NCBI RefSeq assembly: GCF_001556045.1
Contig: NZ_LSIC01000130.1
Coordinates: 1-61,814 of the forward strand
Reading direction: 5' to 3'
Source of the DNA: Bradyrhizobium sp. CCH5-F6
GTDB taxonomy: Bacteria > Pseudomonadota > Alphaproteobacteria > Rhizobiales > Xanthobacteraceae
Length of the DNA: 61,814 bases
Shown here: one piece after another, positions 36,809 through 45,047 of the stretch
Layout of the letters: each line of letters opens with the position of its first letter
How positions within the stretch are numbered: position 1 is the stretch's first letter
Translations under genes and position numbers: made by a program
Notes under the pieces: generated by a model
Told to the model about the DNA's origin: nothing
The model's input: the letters and a program-made list of their open reading frames with translations, nothing else
The model's database searches: none

Positions 36809-38650
36809 ATGACGCCGCCTGCCACCACCTTGCCCGTCGAAGCGCCCCAGGCTTTCCTGGGCGTGGCGCGCTCGCTGACCGACAAGCTCTGGCGCGACCG
36901 TCTGGACGGCCGCGGGGCGGCACAGGCGCTCGCCATCGCGCAGCGGCACCAATTGCCCGAACTGCTGGCGCGGGTGCTGGCCGGCCGCGGGGTCGACATC
37001 GACGCCGTGCCCGACTTCCTCGATCCGACCATTCGAAAGCTGATGCCGGATCCCTTCACCGTGACGGAGATGGAAGCCGCCGCCAAGCGGATCGCCGATG
37101 CGGCGGCGAGGGGCGAGAAGGTCGCGATCTTCGGCGATTACGACGTCGATGGCGCCACCTCGGCGGCGCTGCTCGCCTGGCACCTGCGCCATTGCGGGCT
37201 CGATCCGCTGATCCACATTCCCGACCGCATCTTCGAGGGCTACGGCCCGAACATCGAAGCCGTTCGTGCGCTGGCCGAAAAGGGTGCGACGCTGCTGGTC
37301 ACCGTCGATTGCGGCACCACCAGCATGGAGCCGCTGGCGGAAGCCAAGCGCCTCGGCATGTCCGTCGTCGTGATCGACCACCACCAATGCGGTCTCGATC
37401 TTCCCGAGGTCGACGCGCTCGTCAATCCGAACCGCCCCGACGACCTCTCGGGTCTCGGCCATCTCGCCGCTGTCGGCCTCGTGCTGGTGACGCTGGTCGC
37501 CGTCAACCGCGAACTGCGCCAGCGCGGCTTCTGGAGCAGCGAGATGCCCGAGCCCGATCTGCTCGGTATGCTGCATCATGTTGCGCTCGGCACGGTCGCC
37601 GACGTGGCGCCGCTGATCGGCCTCAACCGCGCCTTCGTCGCCAAGGGGTTGATCGCGATGCGGCGACGTGACCATGTCGGCCACACCGCGCTGATGGACG
37701 TCGCACGGCTCAACGGGCCGCCGGAGGCCTGGCATCTCGGCTTCATGCTGGGCCCGCGCGTCAATGCCGGCGGGCGCATCGGCCGCGCCGATCTCGGCGT
37801 GCGGTTGCTGCTTGAAGGCGACAGCGTCGAGGCGGCGCGGATCGCCGCTGAGCTCGATCGCCTCAACAGCGAACGCCGTGTCATCGAGCAGGCCGCGGAA
37901 GCCCAGGCCGAAGCCGAGGCGCTGGCCTCGATCGGGCTGGAGGACAAGCTCGCCGTCATCGTCACGGCCTCGGAAGGCTGGCATCCCGGCGTGGTCGGCC
38001 TCGTCGCCTCCCGCCTGAAGGAGAAGTTCTCGCGGCCGGCTTTCGCCATTGCGCTCGAGCCCGGCGGTATCGGCACGGGCTCGGGCCGCTCGATCGCCGG
38101 CGTCGATCTCGGCAAGGCGGTGCGGCAGGCGGTCGCCGACGGCATCCTGCTCAAGGGCGGCGGCCACGCAATGGCGGCGGGCGTCACGCTGCGCAAAGAG
38201 AAGCTCGCGGAATTCCGCGCCTATCTGGAGAACGCGCTGGCGCGTGACGTCGCGGAGGCGCGCCACGTCAACGAGCTCTATATCGACGGCGCGGTCTCCG
38301 CACGTGCGGTGACGCCGGAGCTTGCGACGACCCTCAACCGCGCCGGTCCCTTCGGCAGCGGCAATCCGGAGCCGGTGCTGGCGTTGCCGGCGCACCAACT
38401 CGTGTTTGCCGACGAGGTCGGCCAGGCGCATCTGCGCCTGCGCTTCAAGTCCGGCGACGGCGCCATCGTCAACGGCATCGCGTTCCGTTCGGTCGGCCAG
38501 AAGCTCGGCAACGCGCTGCTGGCCAACCGTGGTCAGCAGCTGCATGTCGCGGGATCATTGTCGGTCGACCGCTACCAGGGCGCCGAGCGCGTGCAATTCC
38601 GCGTCGTCGACGTTGCGCTACCGGACCAGGGGCCATCCGTGATTAGATAA
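36809..38650 (+). CDS. recJ: RecJ, single-strand-specific 5'-3' exonuclease
   Basis: This 613-residue DHH-family nuclease has motif I FGDYDVDGATSAALLAWHL, motif III DHHQCGLDLP, and the DHHA1 motif GGGHAMAAGVTLRKEK. It degrades single-stranded DNA in recombination and mismatch repair. I use ATG 36809; TTG 36797 is in frame. The gap 36533-36808 is gene-free and presumably holds promoters for recJ and the divergent MCP-like gene. Confidence 0.95.
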   Translation: MTPPATTLPVEAPQAFLGVARSLTDKLWRDRLDGRGAAQALAIAQRHQLPELLARVLAGRGVDIDAVPDFLDPTIRKLMPDPFTVTEMEAAAKRIADAAARGEKVAIFGDYDVDGATSAALLAWHLRHCGLDPLIHIPDRIFEGYGPNIEAVRALAEKGATLLVTVDCGTTSMEPLAEAKRLGMSVVVIDHHQCGLDLPEVDALVNPNRPDDLSGLGHLAAVGLVLVTLVAVNRELRQRGFWSSEMPEPDLLGMLHHVALGTVADVAPLIGLNRAFVAKGLIAMRRRDHVGHTALMDVARLNGPPEAWHLGFMLGPRVNAGGRIGRADLGVRLLLEGDSVEAARIAAELDRLNSERRVIEQAAEAQAEAEALASIGLEDKLAVIVTASEGWHPGVVGLVASRLKEKFSRPAFAIALEPGGIGTGSGRSIAGVDLGKAVRQAVADGILLKGGGHAMAAGVTLRKEKLAEFRAYLENALARDVAEARHVNELYIDGAVSARAVTPELATTLNRAGPFGSGNPEPVLALPAHQLVFADEVGQAHLRLRFKSGDGAIVNGIAFRSVGQKLGNALLANRGQQLHVAGSLSVDRYQGAERVQFRVVDVALPDQGPSVIR

Positions 38651-38684
38651 CGGCTCCAAACAATGAAAAAGAAAGGGAGTGAAC

Positions 38685-39494
38685 ATGGCAGGGCAGGTTG
38701 AGGGCAAGGTCGCGCTGGTGACCGGCGGCGCCTCCGGCATTGGCGAGGCCATCGTCGAGCTGTTCGCGCGCGAGGGGGCATCGGTCGTCATCACCGATAT
38801 CGACGAACTGCGCGGCCCGGAGCTCGCCAAGCGTGTTGCAAAAGCCGGTGGCAAGGCGATCTTCCTGGAGCAGGACGTTACCAGCGAGGAACGCTGGATC
38901 GAGGTCGTCGCCGAGATCGCGAAGCGCTACGGCCGGCTCGACATCATGGTCTCCAATGCCGGCATCGGCATCTCCGTGCCCTCGATCGTCGACATGACGC
39001 TCGCTGACTGGCGCAAGCAGAATGCGATCAATCTCGACGGCGTGTTTCTCTCGGTCAAGCATTGCCTGCCCTTGATGCGCAAGACCGGCGGCGGATCGAT
39101 CATCATGATGTCATCGCTGGCGGGCCTGCGCGGCGCGCCCGGCCTGTCGGCCTATTCGCTGACCAAGGGCGGCGTTCGGCTGTTCGCCAAATCGATCGCG
39201 ATGGAGTGCGCGGCGGCGGGCGACGGCATTCGCGTCAACTCGGTTCACCCCGGCATCATCGATACCCCGATCTGGGGCAAGATCCCGACGGGGGCGACCG
39301 GCGCCGGTCAGAACGCCCCGATCGATCCGGAGGAGCGCGCCAAGGTCGTCACGCCCCTTGGCCGTGCCGGCCATGCCGCGGAGATCGCCTCCGGCGTGCT
39401 GTATCTGGCCTCCGACACCTCGCGCTACGTCACCGGCAGCGAGCTCGTCATCGACGGCGGCATGAATGCGGGCGGCGTGCCGCGGCGGGCCTGA
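38685..39494 (+). CDS. SDR-family oxidoreductase
   Basis: This 269-residue classical short-chain dehydrogenase has TGGASGIGEAI, NAG (SNAGIGIS), catalytic Ser in MMSSLAG, YSLTKGG for Tyr/Lys, and a C-terminal SELVIDGGMNAGGVP. It differs clearly from the SDR at 14057. Ribosome-binding site GGGAG lies 5 bases ahead of ATG 38685 (a GTG at 38679 is less likely). It follows recJ by 34 bases. Substrate unknown. Confidence 0.9.
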   Translation: MAGQVEGKVALVTGGASGIGEAIVELFAREGASVVITDIDELRGPELAKRVAKAGGKAIFLEQDVTSEERWIEVVAEIAKRYGRLDIMVSNAGIGISVPSIVDMTLADWRKQNAINLDGVFLSVKHCLPLMRKTGGGSIIMMSSLAGLRGAPGLSAYSLTKGGVRLFAKSIAMECAAAGDGIRVNSVHPGIIDTPIWGKIPTGATGAGQNAPIDPEERAKVVTPLGRAGHAAEIASGVLYLASDTSRYVTGSELVIDGGMNAGGVPRRA

Positions 39495-39591
39495 GCGGCG
39501 CAGGGCAGGGTGGCGGTTGCAGGGGCTGACGCGCAGGCGCAGTCCCTGTAAAAGCTGGGGCAGCTCCCGACCCACAGAGGTGTCCTTCGCC

Positions 39592-40383
39592 ATGGCGCAC
39601 AGTCTTCACGCGTCCTCACCCGCGCCCCATCGTTCGAACCGACCGGACCTCGCCACCGATGCGATCCGCACTGCGCGCGAGGACCTTGCCGCGTGTTTCC
39701 GCATGGCCGCCCGCAATGGCTTTGAGGAAGGCATCTGCAACCACTTCTCGGCTGTTGTGCCTGGACATGACGATCTCTTCCTCGTCAATCCCTACGGCTA
39801 TGCCTTCCGCGAGCTGACTGCGTCAAAGCTCCTGATCTGCGACTTCCACGGCAACGTGCTCGACGGCGAGGGTGTGCCGGAGGCGACCGCCTTCTACATC
39901 CATGCCGAGATGCACAAGCGCCTGCCGCGCGCCAAGGTCGCCTTCCACACCCACATGCCCTATGCGACGGCGCTGTCGATGACCGAGGGCGATCCCCTGA
40001 TCTGGGCCGGCCAGACCGCGCTGAAATTCTATGGCCGCACCGCGGTGGATCGGGACTACAACGGCCTCGCGCTCGACAACCGCGAAGGTGCTCGCATCGC
40101 TTCGAGCGTCGGCGATGCCGACATCGTCTTCATGAAGCATCATGGCGTGATGGTGCTCGCCCCGACGATTGCCGAGGCCTGGGACGATCTCTACTACCTC
40201 GAACGCGCCGCCGAAGTGCAGGTGCTGGCGATGTCGACGGGACGAAAGGTGTTGCCGGTCGATCCCGCGATTGCGGCCGCGACCTACAAGCAGATGCGCG
40301 AAGGCGATGCCGAATCCGCGCGGCTGCATCTCGCCGCCATCCGCCGTCAGCTCGATGCGGAGGAGCCGCAGTACAGGCACTGA
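39592..40383 (+). CDS. Class II aldolase/adducin domain protein
   Basis: This 263-residue protein has the class II aldolase fold: GICNHFSAVVPGHDDLFLVNPYG, the zinc-binding HTHMPYATAL and the later KHHGVMVLAP. Members include fuculose-phosphate aldolase and decarboxylases, but this subgroup is uncharacterised. ATG 39592 begins MAHSLHASS; the longer in-frame stretch from 39466 overlaps the SDR end and is discarded. Confidence 0.88.
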   Translation: MAHSLHASSPAPHRSNRPDLATDAIRTAREDLAACFRMAARNGFEEGICNHFSAVVPGHDDLFLVNPYGYAFRELTASKLLICDFHGNVLDGEGVPEATAFYIHAEMHKRLPRAKVAFHTHMPYATALSMTEGDPLIWAGQTALKFYGRTAVDRDYNGLALDNREGARIASSVGDADIVFMKHHGVMVLAPTIAEAWDDLYYLERAAEVQVLAMSTGRKVLPVDPAIAAATYKQMREGDAESARLHLAAIRRQLDAEEPQYRH

Positions 40384-40392
40384 AGCAGGCTG

Positions 40393-40491
40393 TCATTCCG
40401 GGGCGCGCGAAGCGCGAGCCCGGAATCCATCGTGCATCAAGCCAGGCAGAAAAATGGATTCCGGGCTCGCGCTTCGCGCGCCCCGGAATGA
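40393..40491. repeat. Perfect 38-bp inverted repeat
   Basis: Arms 40393-40430 and 40454-40491 are exact reverse complements over 38 bases around a 23-base loop. The outer ends read TCATTCCGGGG, and each arm contains a smaller palindrome (CGCGCGAAGCGCG). The two arms are identical, so it is either young or gene-converted. It sits between convergent genes. A short relative lies at 28178-28216. Confidence 0.85.
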
Positions 40492-40499
40492 CGGATGCC

Positions 40500-40600
40500 T
40501 CAAGATCCCTGCCGCAGCTTCGCCAGCACCTTCAGCCCGCCATAGCCATCCGCGGGCGTGATCCCGGCACGCTGCTGAAAATCCTTCACTGCCTTCATCG
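40500..40600 (-). pseudogene. Detached C-terminal end of the lytic transglycosylase
   Basis: Directly downstream of the transglycosylase stop, but in another frame, the minus strand reads TMKAVKDFQQRAG then GYGGLKVLAKLRQGS and stops at 40500. This looks like the end of the peptidoglycan-binding domain that normally closes this protein family. The middle of that domain is missing, so a deletion that was not a multiple of three is the simplest explanation. Confidence 0.6.
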
Positions 40601-41623
40601 TGGGAAGGGCTGGATGAAGGGCGGTGCGCCCAGGCAGCGATCGCCGAGATGGCAGATCGCGAGCGCATAGTTCATGGAAGGGTTGTAGCTCTTCACTGAG
40701 TAGAAGTTCGGTCCGAGCAGGAATGTCGGCCCGCCCGCAACCGGCGTCCACATCTGCGCGGATGCGTTCGGCTGCGGAAACGGCTGGCCGTCGGCGCGGG
40801 TCACGCCCGCCGCCTGCCACGCCGCGTAGGTCCGGCTTCCGCTCATGCTGCCGGGCGCGCGCACCTCGTAGCCCCAATGCTCGCCGCGGTGCCACTTGCC
40901 GCGATTGACGAGATATTTCGCGGTCGAGCCCAGCGCGTCGTCCGGCTTGCCGAACGGCGAAACCTTGCCGTCGCCGTCATAGTCGATGCCGACATTGAGC
41001 CAGACCTCCGGCATCCATTGCGAATGCCCCATCGCGCCCGCCCATGAGCCGCGCATCTCTTCGGGCGTGCTCCAGCCCTTGTCGACGATGCGCAGCGCGT
41101 TGATCAGCTCGGTCTCCCAATAGGCCTTGCGCCGCGGCTCGTTCCAGGCGAGCGCGGCGAGCGAGGGAAACACCGGCCTCATATGGTTCTGCTGCACCAG
41201 GGGATCGCCATAGGCGGACTCGACGCCCCACAGCGCCAGCAGCGTGCCGCGCTCGACGCCGAAATCGCGCTCGACGCGCGCAAGCAGCGCCTCGTTGTTC
41301 TTCAGCGCGATCTTGCCGTTGATGATGCGCCAGTCGGAGACGCGGCGGTTGATGTATTGCCAGAGCTGCTCGTTGAATTCCGGCTGGTTGCGCATCTGCT
41401 TGAACACGCTCATGTCCGGCTCGACCCGTCCCATCACGCGCTGCCAGGTCGAGGCCGAAATGCCTTTCGCCATCGCGCGTGCGCGAAAGCTCTCGCGCCA
41501 TTCGTCGAAACCCGGGGGCGCGGCGAGAGCGCCGGGCGGGAGCGCGAGCAATGCGGCTGCACCGAGCGTCGATTGGAGCAGGGTGCGGCGCGTGGGATGA
41601 GGCGAGGAATCAGCGTGCGTCAT
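40595..41623 (-). CDS. Lytic murein transglycosylase (MltB-like), C-terminally truncated
   Basis: The protein has 342 residues. A Tat-like signal (TRRTLLQSTLGAAALLAL) is followed by an SLT_2 catalytic domain: FNEQLWQYINRRVSDW, the catalytic Glu in LWGVESAYGDP, and GAMGHSQWMPEVW. It cleaves peptidoglycan glycan strands with formation of 1,6-anhydro ends. The catalytic domain appears complete to LGDRCLGAPPFIQPFP. There it stops, where homologues continue into a peptidoglycan-binding domain whose remnant lies just downstream out of frame. Confidence 0.88.
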   Translation of the reverse strand: MTHADSSPHPTRRTLLQSTLGAAALLALPPGALAAPPGFDEWRESFRARAMAKGISASTWQRVMGRVEPDMSVFKQMRNQPEFNEQLWQYINRRVSDWRIINGKIALKNNEALLARVERDFGVERGTLLALWGVESAYGDPLVQQNHMRPVFPSLAALAWNEPRRKAYWETELINALRIVDKGWSTPEEMRGSWAGAMGHSQWMPEVWLNVGIDYDGDGKVSPFGKPDDALGSTAKYLVNRGKWHRGEHWGYEVRAPGSMSGSRTYAAWQAAGVTRADGQPFPQPNASAQMWTPVAGGPTFLLGPNFYSVKSYNPSMNYALAICHLGDRCLGAPPFIQPFPR

Positions 41624-41758
41624 GGGCGCATCCTAGCCGGAAACATGGCGCATGTGAGCGGGTTCCTGGAACATCAACGCGCCTGATGCAATGCCTTGTT
41701 CCGTCGGAACAAACTGTCGCAGTCCCGCATTCCCCCACACGACGGTGAGGAGGACGAA

Positions 41759-42016
41759 ATGAAGAAGGATCTGTTTGCAGCCGCCATGGTGACAGCCCTC
41801 GCGACGCCGGCGTTCGCTGGTGAAGTGGGCGTTCATGTCGGCCCGGGCGGCGCGGGCGTGACGGTTGGCCAGTCCCACGAATATCGTGAGCGGGACCGTG
41901 ATCGCGACCGCACCACGGTGATCAGGGAACGCGAGCCCACCGATCGCACCACGGTGATCAAGAAGGAAGACGAGTTCGGCAACCGCAGCAAGACCATCAT
42001 TCACCACGACAACTGA
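41759..42016 (+). CDS. Small secreted charged protein
   Basis: This 85-residue protein has a signal peptide (KKDLFAAAMVTALATPAFA). The mature part has EYRERDRDRDR and two copies of a DRTTVI unit (DRTTVIREREPT, DRTTVIKKED), and it ends in IIHHDN. ATG 41759 follows GAGGAGGA. Function unknown. Confidence 0.7.
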   Translation: MKKDLFAAAMVTALATPAFAGEVGVHVGPGGAGVTVGQSHEYRERDRDRDRTTVIREREPTDRTTVIKKEDEFGNRSKTIIHHDN

Positions 42017-42088
42017 CGGACCAGGGCCCCGGCCATATGCCGGGGCCCGCGTTCCGCATGCAGTCTGTTCATCGAAGAGCGGGGTGGA

Positions 42089-42340
42089 ATGAAGATACGT
42101 ACGCATGCGGAAAGCCACGTCGTCGAACTCGACGACGGATCGCAATGGCAGATCTTTCCCGGTGACCTCGCGATCACGCTCGGCTGGAAGCCCGAAACCG
42201 ATTTGCGGCTCGAGCACAGCGGTGAGGGGATGAGCTCGCACGTGCTGGTGAATACCACCGACCAGAGCCGCGTGCGGGTGATCGCGGCCGGCGAGACATG
42301 GTCCGACGGCGAGGTCAAGAATGCGTTGAAGGGTGGATAA
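42089..42340 (+). CDS. Conserved-looking hypothetical protein
   Basis: This 83-residue soluble protein (MKIRTHAESHVVELDDGSQW) has mixed alpha/beta character and no motif I recognise. The ribosome-binding site GGGGTGGA precedes ATG 42089, and codon use matches its neighbours. It lies between a small secreted protein and the MarR gene. Confidence 0.65.
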   Translation: MKIRTHAESHVVELDDGSQWQIFPGDLAITLGWKPETDLRLEHSGEGMSSHVLVNTTDQSRVRVIAAGETWSDGEVKNALKGG

Positions 42341-42362
42341 CATCCTTCGGGCGCGAAGGCGC

Positions 42363-42884
42363 CTAGCCTTCGTGCAACTCGGCCGCGATGCCGGCAAGCC
42401 ACCGGCGGATCGCGGTCTCCGCCTTGCTGTCCAACCCCCGAGCGAGCCTCTTCTCCAGCTCGAGCACACGCTGTCGGCATCCATTCAAGAGAGCCGCGCC
42501 GCGCGGTGTCAGCGTCCATTGCTGGATGCGGCCATGGACCGGATGGGGCGTCATCGCGATCGCACCGTCGCGTTCGAGGTTGCGAATGATGACGCCGACG
42601 GTCTGGGGGGTCAGGAAGGTAAGGCGGGCGACGTCGGCCCCCGAGAGACCCGGATAAGCGTTGAGCATGGTCAGCACCGCGAATTGCGGTGAGGTCACGC
42701 CGAGATCGGCGAGGGTGCGTTCCATCTTCAGGCGGACCGCGGCGTGGGCCTGTCGCAGCAGATAGCCGAGATAGCCTTGCTCGCCGCGCTTGCCTTCGCC
42801 GGGGGCTGGAACACGGGCGGCGCCGGTTTCCACCGTCTTTCGCCGCGTTCGCGATTTTGCGGCGTCATTCGTCTTGCGCGACAT
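42363..42884 (-). CDS. MarR-family transcriptional regulator
   Basis: The 173-residue protein has the winged helix of the family: LGVTSPQFAVLTMLNAYPGL, then SGADVARLTFLTPQTVGVII, and the wing ERDGAIAMTPHPVHGRIQQ. It starts at ATG 42884, where a perfect 16-bp palindrome abuts the start codon. Divergent from an AhpD-like gene, it probably represses both genes. The N-terminal ~40 residues are basic and unstructured. Confidence 0.88.
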   Translation of the reverse strand: MSRKTNDAAKSRTRRKTVETGAARVPAPGEGKRGEQGYLGYLLRQAHAAVRLKMERTLADLGVTSPQFAVLTMLNAYPGLSGADVARLTFLTPQTVGVIIRNLERDGAIAMTPHPVHGRIQQWTLTPRGAALLNGCRQRVLELEKRLARGLDSKAETAIRRWLAGIAAELHEG

Positions 42885-42918
42885 ATAAGAGCTCTTATAA
42901 GATATAAGTGCTCTTATA
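42884..42918. promoter_or_regulatory. Two MarR-type operators between divergent genes
   Basis: TATAAGAGCTCTTATA (42884-42899) is a perfect 16-bp palindrome. TATAAGTGCTCTTATA (42903-42918) is the same site with one changed base, 19 bases away. They lie between the MarR gene start and ATG 42938 of the AhpD-like gene, so bound repressor would block both. Binding is inferred. Confidence 0.72.
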
Positions 42919-42937
42919 ATAGACGAGGTGAACGGCA

Positions 42938-43417
42938 ATGTCACACGCCCGCAGCGAGTACGAGGATTTCAAGCGGATCGCGCCCGATGCTTATGACCTG
43001 GTGCTGGCGCTGGGCCAGGTCGCGGCCAAGGCCGGGCTCGACAAGCAGCTTCTCGAGCTCGTCAAGCTGCGCGTCTCGCAGATCAATGGCTGTGCCTTCT
43101 GCGTGCAGCACCACATTCTCTTGTCCGAACGAATCGGGGTGTCCGTGGACAAGCTGAACCTCGTGGCGGTCTGGCGCGAGGCGCCGATCTTCTCGCCGCG
43201 CGAACGGGCCGCGCTGGCCTGGGCGGAGGCGCTGACCTTCTTGCCGGACGGCGTCAGCGAGGAGGTCTATGCGGAAGCTGCGCGTGAATTTTCCCAATCC
43301 GAGCTGATGTACCTGACCTCGGCAGTCGCATCGATCAACGTCTGGAATCGCTTCGGCGCCGCCTATCGCTGGACACCGGCCAAGCGGCCGGCTGCCGCAG
43401 CCGATGCCGTGTCCTGA
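42938..43417 (+). CDS. Carboxymuconolactone decarboxylase/AhpD-like protein
   Basis: This 159-residue protein has the CMD-family peroxidase motif NGCAFCVQHH (Cys52, Cys55, His59), which in AhpD is the redox-active CxxC with its His. It should be an alkylhydroperoxidase-like antioxidant enzyme. It lies behind the two palindromes divergent from the MarR gene, which suggests induction by oxidants, aldehydes or phenolics. A cupin gene follows 21 bases later. Confidence 0.9.
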   Translation: MSHARSEYEDFKRIAPDAYDLVLALGQVAAKAGLDKQLLELVKLRVSQINGCAFCVQHHILLSERIGVSVDKLNLVAVWREAPIFSPRERAALAWAEALTFLPDGVSEEVYAEAAREFSQSELMYLTSAVASINVWNRFGAAYRWTPAKRPAAAADAVS

Positions 43418-43438
43418 TCGGCACGAGGGGAGGTCACG

Positions 43439-43942
43439 ATGACAGCGATGGGCTTTTCTGCCGTGCCGCGTCCGACGCCGTCGCGTTCGACGGCGCTCGC
43501 CGTCGTCGCAGGGCTTGCCTGCGCGCTTGCGATCGGCAAGGCGCTGCCGATGATGATGGACACGGTTTCGGGCGCGCTGGCCCCACTTTGCGCCACCGCG
43601 GCGGAGGGTTCGCCGCTCGACAAGGTCGAACCGATCGGCTCCTATGCGCTGCCCAACGTCCCGGGCAAGCGCGTCACCATCGTGCGCGTATCCTACGGTC
43701 CCGGCGGATTCTCGCGTCCGCATCGTCACGCAGGGTCGGTGACCGCTTACATCACCAAGGGCGAGATCCGCTCCCAGCTCGGCGGTGGTCCTGTCGAGAC
43801 CTTCGGCGTCGGCCAGTCCTTCTTCGAGCCGCCGGGCTCGACGCATCTGGTCTCTGCCAATGCCAGCGCCACGGAGCCGGCGGAGTTGATTGCGGTGTTC
43901 GTGGCCGACGAGGGTGCGCAGCTCACGACGTTCCTGGAGTAG
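43439..43942 (+). CDS. Cupin-domain protein with N-terminal membrane segment
   Basis: The protein has 167 residues. A hydrophobic segment (STALAVVAGLACALAIGKAL) acts as anchor or signal. A cupin barrel follows: YGPGGFSRPHRHAGSVTAYITKGEI and FFEPPGSTH supply the metal-binding His/Glu set. It is probably periplasmic. It lies 21 bases after the AhpD-like gene and is likely co-transcribed under MarR control; Bradyrhizobium-type genomes often pair these two. Confidence 0.87.
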   Translation: MTAMGFSAVPRPTPSRSTALAVVAGLACALAIGKALPMMMDTVSGALAPLCATAAEGSPLDKVEPIGSYALPNVPGKRVTIVRVSYGPGGFSRPHRHAGSVTAYITKGEIRSQLGGGPVETFGVGQSFFEPPGSTHLVSANASATEPAELIAVFVADEGAQLTTFLE

Positions 43943-43987
43943 CCGCGCGTCGGGTCGGCGAGGAAGCTCGATCGGCGACCAGCCTGT

Positions 43988-44968
43988 TCAGGCCGATCGC
44001 CTCAACCGCTTCCATGCCGGCGAGAGCCCATATTCGACGACCGGAATCGCAAGCGCGCCGACGAGCAGTCCAACCACGCCTGAGATGGCTGCCTCGACCG
44101 ACCATTCGGCGATGCCAGCAACGGATGGAAGCGCGTGCGCGGCAGCCTCGGTTGCGGCGTGGACCATGTGGCCGACTGCGGGCGGGCCGTATTTTTCGAT
44201 GCCGTGCAGGATAATGCCGCCGCCGACCCAGATCATGGCGGCCGTGCCGATAGTGCTCAGCACCGCCAGGAATATGGGCATGCCGCGGACGAGCGCGCGT
44301 CCAAGCAAACGGATCGCGCCGCCAATGACCGAGGCGCCCTCGTAGCGCGCAAGAGCCAAGCCGACATCGTCCGCCTTCACGATCAGGGCGACGACGCCGT
44401 AGACGCCGACCGTGATGAAGATGGCGACGAGCGCCAGCGCCAGCGTCTGGGTCCAGATGCTGCCCACGGGGAGGGCGGCCAGCGTGATCGCCATGATCTC
44501 CGCCGACAGGATGAAATCCGTCTTGATGGCGCTCGCGACCTTCTCGTCCTCGACCGAGCGGGCGTTCAGCGCAATCGGCTGGAGCTGAGCTTCGTGGTGA
44601 TGGGCATGATGCGGCAGCACCGCTTCCAGCACCTTCTCGGCACCTTCGTAGCAGAGAAAGGCTCCGCCAAGCATGAGCAGCGGCGTGACCGCGGCAGGCA
44701 GGAAATAGCCAAGCAGCAGGGCAATCGGAAGCAGAATTAGCAGTTTATTGCGCAGCGATCCGAGCGCGATCTTGCCGACGATCGGCAGCTCCCGCTTCGA
44801 GGCAAAGCCGATGACGTAGTTCGGCGTCACGGCTGCATCGTCGATGACCACGCCAGCCGCCTTTGTGCCGGCCTTGGCCGCCTGGCTCGCCACATCGTCG
44901 AGCGAGGCTGCCGCCATCTTTGCGATCCCCGCGATATCGTCGAGAAGACCGATCAGTCCGACACTCAT
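43988..44968 (-). CDS. DUF808 family membrane protein (YedI-like)
   Basis: This 326-residue protein starts SVGLIGLLDDIAGIAKMAAASLDDVASQ, the DUF808 signature, and has several transmembrane segments. A His-rich stretch (VLPHHAHHHEAQL) near residue 115 suggests metal contact. Function is unknown in all members. ATG 44968 is chosen over an in-frame start at 45043. It is convergent with the cupin gene. Confidence 0.88.
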   Translation of the reverse strand: MSVGLIGLLDDIAGIAKMAAASLDDVASQAAKAGTKAAGVVIDDAAVTPNYVIGFASKRELPIVGKIALGSLRNKLLILLPIALLLGYFLPAAVTPLLMLGGAFLCYEGAEKVLEAVLPHHAHHHEAQLQPIALNARSVEDEKVASAIKTDFILSAEIMAITLAALPVGSIWTQTLALALVAIFITVGVYGVVALIVKADDVGLALARYEGASVIGGAIRLLGRALVRGMPIFLAVLSTIGTAAMIWVGGGIILHGIEKYGPPAVGHMVHAATEAAAHALPSVAGIAEWSVEAAISGVVGLLVGALAIPVVEYGLSPAWKRLRRSA

Positions 44969-45047
44969 CAAACCCTGTCCCTTCTTCGTTCGAGCCGGCG
45001 GAGCGCCCGACAAGCACGCTCCGCCCGGCATCGAAACGAGCAAGCCG

